Shown here: positions 25,252-34,063 of the stretch, in pieces
How positions within the stretch are numbered: the first letter of the stretch is position 1
Layout: each line of letters opens with the position of its first letter
Origin: Streptomyces sp. H27-H1
GTDB taxonomy: Bacteria; Actinomycetota; Actinomycetes; Streptomycetales; Streptomycetaceae
Length of the DNA: 64,000 nt
Assembly (NCBI RefSeq): GCF_026627445.1
Contig: NZ_JAPNLJ010000039.1
Location: 1-64,000 of the forward strand
Reading direction: 5' to 3'
The notes under the pieces: model-generated
Seen by the model: only the letters and a program-made list of their open reading frames with translations
Told to the model about the DNA's origin: nothing
Databases searched by the model: none
Made by a program: the position numbers and the translations under genes

Positions 25252-26223
25252 ATGCGCAAGCCCGTCCGAGCCGCATCCGCCCTGCTGGCCGGTATCCTCG
25301 CCGCCGGCCTCGCCGTGATCAACGCCGGCCCGGCGCACGCCGCCGACCCGACCACCATGACCAGCGGCTTCTACGCCGACCCCGACAACTCCGCCCTGCG
25401 ATGGACCAACGCGAACCCCGGCGACGGGCGGGCGGCGGCGATCCGGACGTCCATCGCCAACACCCCGGCTGCCCGCTGGTTCGGCAACTGGAGCGGCGAC
25501 ATCGCCGCGGCCACCGGCGCCTACGTCGGCCGCGCGGACGCCTACGACAAGCTGCCGATCCTGGTCGCGTACAACATCCCCAACCGGGACATCTGCGCCG
25601 GTCACTCCGGCGGTGGCGCGGGGAGCCGCGCCGCGTACGACGCCTGGATCGCCGCCTTCGCCAGTGGCATCGGCAGCCGCCCGGCCGTGGTCGTCCTCGA
25701 ACCCGACGCGCTCGGCCACGAGAGCTGCATGACGGCCGGCCAGATCGCCGAGCGCAACGCCATGCTGAAGAACGCCATCGCCCAGTTCAAGGCCAAGGCA
25801 CCCAATGTCTGGGTCTACCTCGACGCCGGGAACCCCGGCTGGATCGACGCCTCGACCATGGCACGGCAGCTCGCCGCCGCCGGTGTCAGCGGAGCACGCG
25901 GCTTCGCACTGAACGTCTCCAACTACTTCGCCACCGACCAGAACACCTCCTACGGCAACGCGGTCAACTCCGCCCTGAGCTCCTACGGCTACACCAAGCC
26001 GTTCGTCGTCGACACCAGCCGCAACGGCAGCGGTTCCAACGGCCAGTGGTGCAACCCCGCCGGCCGCCGGATCGGTACTCCCAGTCAGCGCGGCGGCGGT
26101 GCCGAGATGCTGCTGTGGATCAAGATCCCCGGTGAGTCCGACGGCAACTGCGGCGTCGGGTCGGGCTCCTCGGCCGGACAGTTCCTGCCGGAGGTCGCCT
26201 ACAAGATGGTCTACGGCTACTGA
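25252..26223 (+). CDS. GH6 endo-beta-1,4-glucanase
   Basis: A 323-residue secreted cellulase. The signal peptide (~31 residues) ends at AHAAD. The GH6 barrel follows at once, with the family motif VVVLEPDALGH (general acid Asp152), the RDICAGHSGGG loop and WVYLDAGNPGW. Four to six cysteines form the usual disulfides. There is no carbohydrate-binding module or linker. The short length and the lack of long tunnel-forming loops point to an endoglucanase. GAGGAAG sits 6 bases before the ATG. A CebR-like operator precedes it and a second GH6 gene follows after 98 bases. Confidence 0.94.
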   Translation: MRKPVRAASALLAGILAAGLAVINAGPAHAADPTTMTSGFYADPDNSALRWTNANPGDGRAAAIRTSIANTPAARWFGNWSGDIAAATGAYVGRADAYDKLPILVAYNIPNRDICAGHSGGGAGSRAAYDAWIAAFASGIGSRPAVVVLEPDALGHESCMTAGQIAERNAMLKNAIAQFKAKAPNVWVYLDAGNPGWIDASTMARQLAAAGVSGARGFALNVSNYFATDQNTSYGNAVNSALSSYGYTKPFVVDTSRNGSGSNGQWCNPAGRRIGTPSQRGGGAEMLLWIKIPGESDGNCGVGSGSSAGQFLPEVAYKMVYGY

Positions 26224-26321
26224 GCCCTTCCCTCACCGCAGGCCGGGCCCTGGCGCCGGGCCGACCCCCACGCGGCCCGACGCCCGGGCCCGCGACCCCA
26301 ACACCGCACCGAAGGACCTCC

Positions 26322-27611
26322 ATGGGCATCCCCCTGCACCGATTAGTCCTGGCAGCGAGCGCACTCACGCTGCTCCTCGGCGCCGTCGCCCCGGCCTCAG
26401 CCGAGGCGAGCTCCGCGCCGGCCTCCCACACGCTTCCCACGAACACCCGCTTCTCCGTCGATCCCGGCAGCGACGCGGCCCACCAGGCCGTCACCGACCT
26501 CGTCCGCGGAGACTTCGAGGGCGCCAAGTCCATGGCGAAGCTGGCCAGTTGGCCGGAGGCCGTCTGGTTCACCGACGGCACCCCGGAGCAGGTCGAATCC
26601 CGCGTACGCGACCTGGTGCGCCGCGCCGAACGAACCCGGACGGTTCCCGCCCTGGTGGCCTACAACATCCCGCTGCGCGACTGCTCCCAGTACTCCTCCG
26701 GGGGTGCGCAGTCGGACGCCGAGTACCAGGCCTGGATCAGCGCCTTCGCCCGGGGGCTCGGCCGTAGCAAGGCCGTCGTCATCCTCGAACCGGACGGGCT
26801 GGCCAACCTCCCCTCCGACTGCGGTCCCGGCAGCGACCCCACCGGCGCGATCACCACCGGACGCTTCGCCGACCTCAACCACGCGATCGACGTGCTGGGG
26901 CAGCAGCCGAACAGCGTCGTCTACCTCGACGCCGGCAACAGCCACTGGCGCAGCGTCGGCGACATCGCGCAACGGCTCCTCCAGGCCGGTGTCACCCGTA
27001 CCCAGGGCTTCTCGCTGAACGTCTCCAACTATCTGGCCACCGACCTGTCCACCCACTACGGCACCTGGGTCTCCCAGTGCCTGTGGTTCGCCACCAAGGG
27101 CCCGGACTGGGCCAGGGGGCACGCCGACTGGTGCGCGAGCCAGTACTACTCCCCCGCAGCACCGAACGACGGGCAGCCTGGACACTCCGTAGACGTGGAC
27201 GACCCGTCCACTTGGCACTGGACCGACCGCTGGTTCCAGCAGAACGTCGGTACCCCGCCCGCGCAGGAGCTCACCCACCTGGTCGTCGACACGAGCCGCA
27301 ACGGCCGGGGCGCCTGGACCCCGCCCGCGGGCAAGTACAGCGGCGACCCGCAAACCTGGTGCAACGCGCCCGGTCGCGGCATCGGCGACCGGCCGACCGC
27401 GAACACCGGCGTCCCGCTCGTCGACGCCTATCTGTGGATCAAGACCGTCGGCCAGTCCGACGGCCAGTGCAACCGCGGCATCCCGGGCGGCACCATCGAC
27501 CCGGAGTACGGCATCGTCGATCCCGCGGCCGGCGTGTGGTGGCCTGAGCAGGCCAAGTCCCTCGTCCGGAACGCCAACCCGGCACTGGAGTTCAACACCG
27601 TCCTGCGCTGA
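26322..27611 (+). CDS. GH6 cellobiohydrolase (exoglucanase)
   Basis: A 429-residue secreted GH6 enzyme with signal peptide ending around APASAEA and no carbohydrate-binding module. VVILEPDGLANLPSDC carries the general acid Asp158. Compared with the neighbouring endoglucanase it has extra loops (for example CASQYYSPAAPNDGQPGHS and the region before WFQQNVG) of the kind that close the active-site tunnel in exo-acting GH6 enzymes. It should release cellobiose from cellulose chain ends and work with the endoglucanase just upstream, probably on the same transcript. Confidence 0.92.
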   Translation: MGIPLHRLVLAASALTLLLGAVAPASAEASSAPASHTLPTNTRFSVDPGSDAAHQAVTDLVRGDFEGAKSMAKLASWPEAVWFTDGTPEQVESRVRDLVRRAERTRTVPALVAYNIPLRDCSQYSSGGAQSDAEYQAWISAFARGLGRSKAVVILEPDGLANLPSDCGPGSDPTGAITTGRFADLNHAIDVLGQQPNSVVYLDAGNSHWRSVGDIAQRLLQAGVTRTQGFSLNVSNYLATDLSTHYGTWVSQCLWFATKGPDWARGHADWCASQYYSPAAPNDGQPGHSVDVDDPSTWHWTDRWFQQNVGTPPAQELTHLVVDTSRNGRGAWTPPAGKYSGDPQTWCNAPGRGIGDRPTANTGVPLVDAYLWIKTVGQSDGQCNRGIPGGTIDPEYGIVDPAAGVWWPEQAKSLVRNANPALEFNTVLR

Positions 27612-27662
27612 CCGAGGCGGGGAAATATCTGATGTGGCCTGAGCTTTCGGCGACATCCCACT

Positions 27663-27701
27663 GAGCGATCCTCATCGAAATACTTTCGATGAGGATCGCT
27701 C
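27663..27701. terminator. Perfect 18-bp hairpin after the GH6 pair
   Basis: GAGCGATCCTCATCGAAA pairs exactly with TTTCGATGAGGATCGCTC around TAC and is followed by AATTTAAA. It is a strong terminator. Its apex reads CGAAA-TAC-TTTCG, the same layout as the xylan operators, so it could also bind the LacI regulator. Confidence 0.85.
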
Positions 27702-27742
27702 AATTTAAAGGGGCTACCAGGTCACTCCAATGGGGCGAATTC

Positions 27743-27757
27743 TCGAAATTCTTTCGA
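27743..27757. promoter_or_regulatory. BxlR-type operator upstream of xlnA
   Basis: TCGAAA-TTC-TTTCGA is a perfect palindrome with 3-base spacer, followed directly by AAAG so that TTTCGAAA overlaps. It ends 5 bases before the -35 box and matches boxes known ahead of Streptomyces xylanase genes. Confidence 0.75.
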
Positions 27758-27762
27758 AAGTC

Positions 27763-27791
27763 TTGACTTGTTTCGGCGGGGTTTCCAGACT
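27763..27791 (+). promoter_or_regulatory. Promoter of xlnA
   Basis: TTGACT (27763-27768), a 17-base spacer and CAGACT (27786-27791) lie immediately downstream of the operator. Confidence 0.55.
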
Positions 27792-27957
27792 GATGCCCGA
27801 GGCGGTGCGGCCCGTCTATGTCCGGGTTCTGGGTGCCGTCCTCGGATCTTTACGCCCTGGTGGTGAGCGCCCTTTCTCAATGGACGCGGGCGTCGTTCAC
27901 GCGGATTCACTCTGCCGCGCTCCAATCCTTCCGTGACTTCTTTCTGGAGGCCAATTC

Positions 27958-29394
27958 ATGGGCTCACATGCCATTCCCCCACCCACCGTCCGCCGGAAGA
28001 TCGGCGGCCTGTATACGGCCCTGGTCGTCGGCGTCCTCGGTTCGGCCGTCGCGCTGGTGGCGCCGCTGACCTCACACGCCGCCGAGAGCACGCTCGGCAG
28101 CGCGGCGGCGCAGAGCGGCCGTTACTTCGGCACCGCCATCGCCTCGGGCAGGCTGGGCGACTCGGCGTACACGACGATCGCTGGACGCGAGTTCAACTCC
28201 GTGACGGCCGAGAACGAGATGAAGATCGACGCCACCGAACCCCAGCGGGGCCAGTTCAACTTCACCGCCGGTGACCGCGTCTACAACTGGGCGGTGCAGA
28301 ACGGCAAACAGGTGCGCGGCCACACCCTGGCCTGGCACTCCCAGCAGCCCGGCTGGATGCAGAGCCTCAGCGGCAGCACGCTGCGCCAGGCGATGACCAA
28401 CCACATCAACGGCGTGATGGCCCACTACAAGGGCAAGATCGGCCAGTGGGACGTCGTGAACGAGGCCTTCCAGGACGGTACTTCGGGGGCCCGGCGCGAC
28501 TCCAACCTCCAGCGCACCGGCAACGACTGGATCGAGGTCGCCTTCCGCACCGCGCGTGCCGCCGACCCGGCCGCCAAGCTCTGCTACAACGACTACAACG
28601 TCGAGAACTGGACCTGGGCCAAAACCCAGGCCGTGTACACCATGGTCCGGGACTTCAAGCAGCGCGGCGTGCCGATCGACTGCGTCGGCTTCCAGTCCCA
28701 CTTCAACAGCGACAGTCCCTACAACAGCAACTTCCGCACCACCCTGCAGAGCTTCGCCGCCCTCGGCGTCGATGTCGCCATCACCGAACTCGACATCCAG
28801 GGCGCTTCGGGCACGACCTACGCCAACGTGACCAACGACTGCCTGGCCGTCCCGCGCTGCCTCGGCATCACCGTCTGGGGAGTGCGCGACACCGACTCCT
28901 GGCGACCGGAGCACTCGCCGCTGCTGTTCAACGGCGACGGCAGCAAGAAGGCCGCCTACTCCTCCGTCCTCAACGCACTCAACGCCGGCTCCCCCACTCC
29001 GACGCCCACGCCCGGTTCCGGACAGATCAAGGGCGTCGCTTCGGGCCGCTGCCTGGACGTGCCCGGTGCCAGCACCACCGACGGCACCCAGGTCAACCTG
29101 TGGGACTGCAACAACCGCACCAACCAGCAGTGGTCGTACACGGCCGGAGGCGAGCTCAGGGTCTACGGCGACAAGTGCCTGGACGCCGCCGGCACCGGCA
29201 ACGGGACCAAGGTCCAGATCTACAGCTGCTGGGGTGGCGACAACCAGAAGTGGCGCCTCAACTCCGATGGATCCATCGTCGGAGTCCAGTCCGGACTCTG
29301 CCTCGACGCCACCGGCAACGGCACCGCCAACGGCACCCAGATCCAGCTCTACTCCTGCTCGAACGGCAGCAACCAACGCTGGACCCGCACGTGA
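27958..29394 (+). CDS. xlnA: GH10 endo-xylanase A with C-terminal CBM13
   Basis: A 478-residue secreted xylanase with the same architecture and nearly the same length as S. lividans XlnA (477). The signal peptide ends at SHAAEST. The GH10 barrel has acid/base Glu169 (WDVVNEAF) and nucleophile Glu277 (AITELDIQ). A short Thr-Pro linker (SPTPTPTPGSG) leads to a CBM13 with three QxW-type repeats each having paired cysteines (RCLDV, KCLDA, LCLDA). It is the main endo-acting xylanase of the region. Its own operator and promoter lie upstream, and the feruloyl esterase gene follows after 25 bases. Confidence 0.96.
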   Translation: MGSHAIPPPTVRRKIGGLYTALVVGVLGSAVALVAPLTSHAAESTLGSAAAQSGRYFGTAIASGRLGDSAYTTIAGREFNSVTAENEMKIDATEPQRGQFNFTAGDRVYNWAVQNGKQVRGHTLAWHSQQPGWMQSLSGSTLRQAMTNHINGVMAHYKGKIGQWDVVNEAFQDGTSGARRDSNLQRTGNDWIEVAFRTARAADPAAKLCYNDYNVENWTWAKTQAVYTMVRDFKQRGVPIDCVGFQSHFNSDSPYNSNFRTTLQSFAALGVDVAITELDIQGASGTTYANVTNDCLAVPRCLGITVWGVRDTDSWRPEHSPLLFNGDGSKKAAYSSVLNALNAGSPTPTPTPGSGQIKGVASGRCLDVPGASTTDGTQVNLWDCNNRTNQQWSYTAGGELRVYGDKCLDAAGTGNGTKVQIYSCWGGDNQKWRLNSDGSIVGVQSGLCLDATGNGTANGTQIQLYSCSNGSNQRWTRT

Positions 29395-29419
29395 CCTGCC
29401 GCGGTGAAGGGGTGAGCCG

Positions 29420-30787
29420 ATGAAGACCTACGGCGCGACTTCCCCCGCTCCTCCACACCGAAACCGCTGGTGGTCCCGGTTGGCCGCCGTAGTGGCGGCG
29501 ACCCTTGCGATCGGCATGCTCGTCGCGGTGCATCCGGCGCCCGCCGAGGCGGCGACGGTGGACGGCAATGCCTGGTACGTCCTGGTGAACCGCAACAGCG
29601 GCAAGGCACTGGACGTCTATGGCGTGTCCACCGCCGACGGCGCGCGGGTCAGCCAGTGGACGCGCAGCGACGGAGCCAACCAGCAGTGGCAGTTCGTGGA
29701 CTCCGGCGGCGGCTTCTACCGGCTCAAGGCGCGGCATTCGGGCAAGGTCCTCGACGTGAGCGGCGCCTCGACCTCCGATGGCGCCGCGATCGCGCAGTGG
29801 GCCGACGGCAACGGGTCCAACCAGCAGTTCCGCCTGGCGGACTCCGACTCCGGCCACGTCCGGCTGATCAACCGCAACAGCGGCAAGGCCGTCGAGGTGC
29901 AGGGCGGCTCCACCGCCGACGGCGGCAACGTCGTCCAGTACACCGACTGGGGCGGCGCCAACCAGCAATGGCAGATGGTCAAGCTGTCGTCCGGAGGCGG
30001 CGGATGCGGCAGCGCCCCGACCCTGGCAAGCGGTACGCACACGATTCAGAGCAGCGGCAAGAGCCGCAGCTTCATTCTCAGAATTCCCGACGACTACACC
30101 AGCAGCCGGCCCTACCGCCTGATATTCGCGTTCCACTGGCGGGGCGGAACCGCCGGCGAAGTCGCTTCGGGCGGAACGAGCGGAAACGCCTGGTCCTACT
30201 ACGGCCAACAGGAACAGTCGAGCAACAGCGCGATCCTCGTCGCGCCCCAGGGTCTCGGCAACGGCTGGGCCAATTCGGGCGGTGAGGACATCACCTTCGT
30301 CGACGACATGATCCGGCGAATCGAGGGCGGCCTCTGCGTCAACACGGCGCAGCGTTTCGCCACGGGTTTCAGCTGGGGCGGCGGTATGAGCTACGCACTC
30401 GCATGCACCCGGGCGAACGTCTTCAGGGCTGTCGCGGTCATTTCCGGCGCACAGATCAGCGGGTGCAGTGACGGCACCCGGCCCATCGCCTACTTCGGAA
30501 TCCACGGCGTCAGCGACTCCGTCCTCGGCATCGCGCAAGGACGGTCCCTGCGCGACAGGTTCGTCAGCAACAACGGCTGCACTCCCCAGAGCCCGCGCGA
30601 GCCCGCGCCGGGCAGCCGCACGCACATCACCACCACCTACTCGGGCTGCCGCGCCGGGTACCCGGTCCAGTGGGCCGCGTTCGACGGCGGCCACCTGCCC
30701 GGTCCGGTCGACGGCTCCCCCAACGAGAGCGGCGTCGCGACCTGGACCAAGACGGAGATCTGGAGGTTCTTCGCACAGTTCCAGTGA
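29420..30787 (+). CDS. CBM13-linked feruloyl esterase (CE1/LpqC type)
   Basis: A 455-residue secreted esterase. After a signal peptide ending AEAATVD, residues ~45-190 form a CBM13 closely similar to those of the GH62 (6166) and CE2 (39402) enzymes. The C-terminal ~260 residues are an alpha/beta hydrolase of the polyhydroxybutyrate depolymerase/feruloyl esterase group, with nucleophile Ser318 in GFSWGGG, a likely oxyanion FAFHWRGG strand and a C-terminal FDGGHLPG histidine. It should cut ferulate esters that cross-link arabinoxylan. The gene is 25 bases after xlnA, so co-transcription is likely. Confidence 0.88.
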   Translation: MKTYGATSPAPPHRNRWWSRLAAVVAATLAIGMLVAVHPAPAEAATVDGNAWYVLVNRNSGKALDVYGVSTADGARVSQWTRSDGANQQWQFVDSGGGFYRLKARHSGKVLDVSGASTSDGAAIAQWADGNGSNQQFRLADSDSGHVRLINRNSGKAVEVQGGSTADGGNVVQYTDWGGANQQWQMVKLSSGGGGCGSAPTLASGTHTIQSSGKSRSFILRIPDDYTSSRPYRLIFAFHWRGGTAGEVASGGTSGNAWSYYGQQEQSSNSAILVAPQGLGNGWANSGGEDITFVDDMIRRIEGGLCVNTAQRFATGFSWGGGMSYALACTRANVFRAVAVISGAQISGCSDGTRPIAYFGIHGVSDSVLGIAQGRSLRDRFVSNNGCTPQSPREPAPGSRTHITTTYSGCRAGYPVQWAAFDGGHLPGPVDGSPNESGVATWTKTEIWRFFAQFQ

Positions 30788-30803
30788 CATACCCGCACCA
30801 GGT

Positions 30804-30834
30804 GAGTGGAGCCAGGATGATCCTGGCTCCACTC
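30804..30834. terminator. Terminator after the feruloyl esterase
   Basis: GAGTGGAGCCAGGA and its exact reverse complement pair around TGA, 17 bases beyond the stop. Confidence 0.82.
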
Positions 30835-30941
30835 CGTCGCCGTCCCCCCAGGTCCGGCGGCGGTGCGCATGACGCGCTTCCCGCAAGACACCTTCGATAG
30901 TACGGTCGCCCGCATCACCTGCGACCGCCGGAGGTTTCCGC

Positions 30942-33900
30942 ATGTCCGCCCGCTATTTCGAGGACTACGCACCCGGCCACGGCAGGGCCGCACCGCGCGC
31001 GGCCCTGGACTCCGATGCCCCCAAAATCGACCTCAACGGGGACTGGGCGTTCCGGTTCTCACCTGCCCTGCGCCCGGAACCGGACGGATTCGAAGCCCCG
31101 GACTTCGACGACAGCTCCTGGGACACCCTTCGCGTCCCCTCGCACTGGCAGCTGAGGGGCCACGGTCGGCCCGTCTACGTCAACATCGCCTACCCGATAC
31201 CGGTCGACCCTCCCTTCGTCCCGGACGAGAACGAGACCGGGGACTACCGCCGGATCTTCGACCTGCCCGGCACCTGGGCGGACACGCCGGCCGTGCTGCG
31301 CTTCGAGGGCGTGGACTCGTGCGCCCGGGTCTGGCTGGGCGGCCGCGAGCTGGGCGTCACCTACGGCAGCCGCCTGCCGACCGAGTTCGACGTGACCGGG
31401 CTGCTGCGGCCCGGCCGCAACGTGCTGGCGGTCCGGGTGCACCAGTTCTCCGCCGGCACCTACCTCGAGGACCAGGACACCTGGCGCCTGTCGGGCATCT
31501 TCCGCGACGTGTCCCTGCTGGCCCGCCCCGCGGGCGGCATCCGGGACGTCTTCGTACACGCCGGCTACGACGCGGACACCGGCGCGGGCCGGCTCCGCGT
31601 GGAGGCCGACGCCGACGCGCCGGTGCGGATCGACATCCCGGCCCTCGGGATCCACGACCAGCCGGCCGGAGCCGAGTTCGCCTTCCCGGAGGTACGGCCC
31701 TGGAGCGCGGAGGATCCTCAGCTCTACACCGCGTACCTGGCCACCGCCGCCGAGCGGGTCCGGATCCGGGTGGGATTCCGCAGCATCGCCGTCGACGAGG
31801 CCGGAGTACTCCGGGCGAACGGCCGCCGGGTGGTGCTGCACGGGGTGAACCGGCACGAGTTCGACCCCGACCACGGCCGTGCGCTCTCGCTCGGAACCAT
31901 GCGCCGCGACGTGGAGTTGATGAAGCAGCACAACATCAACGCCGTGCGCACCGCGCACTACCCGCCGCACCCCGCGTTCCTCGACCTGTGCGACGAGCTC
32001 GGCCTGTGGGTCATGGTCGAATGCGACCTGGAGACCCACGGCTTCGAGCACGCCGACCCGGAGCGCTGGCAGCGCAACCCCTCCGACGATCCCCGCTGGC
32101 GCGACGCCTACCTGGACCGCATCGAGCGGACCGTGGAACGGGACAAGAACCACCCGAGCGTCATCCTGTGGTCGCTGGGCAACGAGGCCGGGGACGGACG
32201 CAACCTGCGGGCCATGGCCCAATGGGTCCGGCGGCGCGACCCGTCCCGGCCGATCCACTACGAGGGCGACCGGCTCGGCGAGTACACCGACGTACACGGC
32301 GAGATGTACCGCCCGCCCGCCGCCGTCGCCCGGATCGGCCGGGGAGAGCTACTGCCGGGCGAGGTCTCCTACCCGGCCCGCGCCGGCTCCGGCGACCCGG
32401 CGGACGACGTGCGCAACCGCAAGCCCTTCCTCCTCACCGAGTTCGCCCACGCCATGGGGAACGGGCCCGGCGGGCTCACCGAGTACCTGCGGCTGTGCGG
32501 CGAGTACCCGCGGGTCCAGGGTGGCTACGTCTGGGAGTGGATGGACCAGGGGCTGCGCACCCGTGACGCCCAGGGGCGCGAGTTCTTCGGCTACGGCGGC
32601 GACTTCGGCGAGGACCTGCACGACGGCAACTTCATCTGCGACGGCCTGGTCCTACCCGACCGCACCCCCTCCCCCGGTCTCCTGGAGTACGCGAAGGTGA
32701 TCGCCCCCGTCCGGATCGGCCCCGGCCCGGAAGCGGACACCCTCGCGGTGGAGACCGCTATGAGGTGCTGGACCTGTCCCATCTGCGGTTCACCTGGTCG
32801 CTGGCCCGCGAAGGGGTCGAGCTGGCCCACGGCGTACTGCCCACACCGGAGCTCGCCGCCGGGGAGCACGGACGGCTGCCGCTGCCCCGGCTGGACCCTC
32901 CGGGCGGGCAGGACGACGGGGGCGAGCTCTGGCTCACCGTCCAGGCGGAGCTGGGCAAGCCCGCGGACTGGGCCCCCGAAGGTCACGTGGTCGCCTGGGG
33001 GCAGCTCCAGCTCTCCTCGACGGGTCGCCGCCGGCCGGCCGGCCCGCCGGGGCCGGCCCGTAGCGAGGGCGAGCACATCCTGCTCGGCCCCGGCCGCTTC
33101 GACCGGACCACCGGAGCTCTGCTCGGCATCGGCGGACTTCCCCTGCGCGGGCCACGGCTGAATCTGTGGCGCGCCCCCACCGACAACGACCGCGGCTGGT
33201 CCCAGCGCGACGCCGCCTACTGGAAGGACCGCGGGCTGGACCGACTGCGCCAGCGCACCGTCTCCGTCACCCCTGACGCACACGGCATGGCCGTCGTCGT
33301 CCGCAGTGCCGCCGCCGCGGGCAACTCCGGCTACCTCACCACCTACCGCTGGGACAGCGGCGGTGACAGCCTGCGCCTGCGGGTGCGTGCCGAACCCGTC
33401 GGCCACTGGCCGGAGCGGAGCGACGACTTCCACGACACCATGGTGGACCCGGCGCTCCCGCCGGAGGAACATGAGGAGCTGGTCCGCAGGAACAGGTCCC
33501 GCTCACTGGCCCGCCTCGGACTCGCCTGGGGAGGTTCCCGCCGACTGGTCCCGGGTGGAGTGGTTCGGTACGGGCCCGGGGGAGGCCTACCCCGACTCGC
33601 GTCAGGCAGTGCGCGTCGGACGTTTCCGCGCGACCGTGGAGGAGCTGCAGACGCCCTACGTGCGCCCCCAGGAGAACGGCAACCGTGCGGACGTACGCTG
33701 GGCCACCTTCACCGACGGAGCAGGGAACGGGCTGCGCGTCGGGGGTGAGGAGCCGTTCCATTTCGCCGCGCGCCGCTGGACCGACCGACAGCTCGACGCC
33801 GCACGCCACCACACCGATCTCGTCCCGGGCCCGGTGATCCACCTCCACACCGACCATGCCGTCCAGGGCCTCGGCAGCGGCGCCGTGGGACCCGGTGTCC

Positions 33901-33971
33901 TGCCTCAGTACCGGCTCGAACTCGCTTCGGCGGACTTCGCGTTCGTCCTGACTCCCCTACTGCGGAGCTGA
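30942..33971 (+). pseudogene. lacZ: GH2 beta-galactosidase interrupted by two frameshifts
   Basis: Three consecutive frames together encode a full-length ~1010-residue LacZ-type enzyme. Frame 1 (30942 to ~32750) has the N-terminal sandwich domains, the acid/base in WSLGNEAGDG and the nucleophile in FLLTEFAHAMGNGPGG. At 32751-32757 GAGACCGC appears where GAGAACCGC would keep the frame into RYEVLDLSHLRFTW, a one-base loss. At 33526-33533 an extra G in CTGGGGAG breaks the second frame; without it the text continues WEVPADWSRVEWFGTGPGEA to the end at 33971. The reading frame is restored by the second change. Either assembly errors or a decaying gene. No signal peptide, so cytosolic if functional. 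Confidence 0.85.
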
Positions 33972-33982
33972 GACGGCCGAGT

Positions 33983-34017
33983 GGCCCGCCGCACCAGGGT
34001 TCCTGGTGCGGCGGGCC
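33983..34017. terminator. Bidirectional terminator between lacZ and GH9
   Basis: GGCCCGCCGCACCAGG pairs exactly with its reverse complement around GTT, between two convergent genes. Confidence 0.85.
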
Positions 34018-34063
34018 GCTGCGTGCCTGGTCAGTCGGCGGGCGGACAGGGCGTGCTGATCGT

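Larger units (their letters stand above)
27612..27957. other. Intergenic region with terminator, operator and promoter of xlnA
   Basis: About 346 bases. It contains a long hairpin, a CGAAA/TTTCG operator and a promoter, then roughly 165 bases of leader before xlnA in which I see no gene. Confidence 0.6.
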
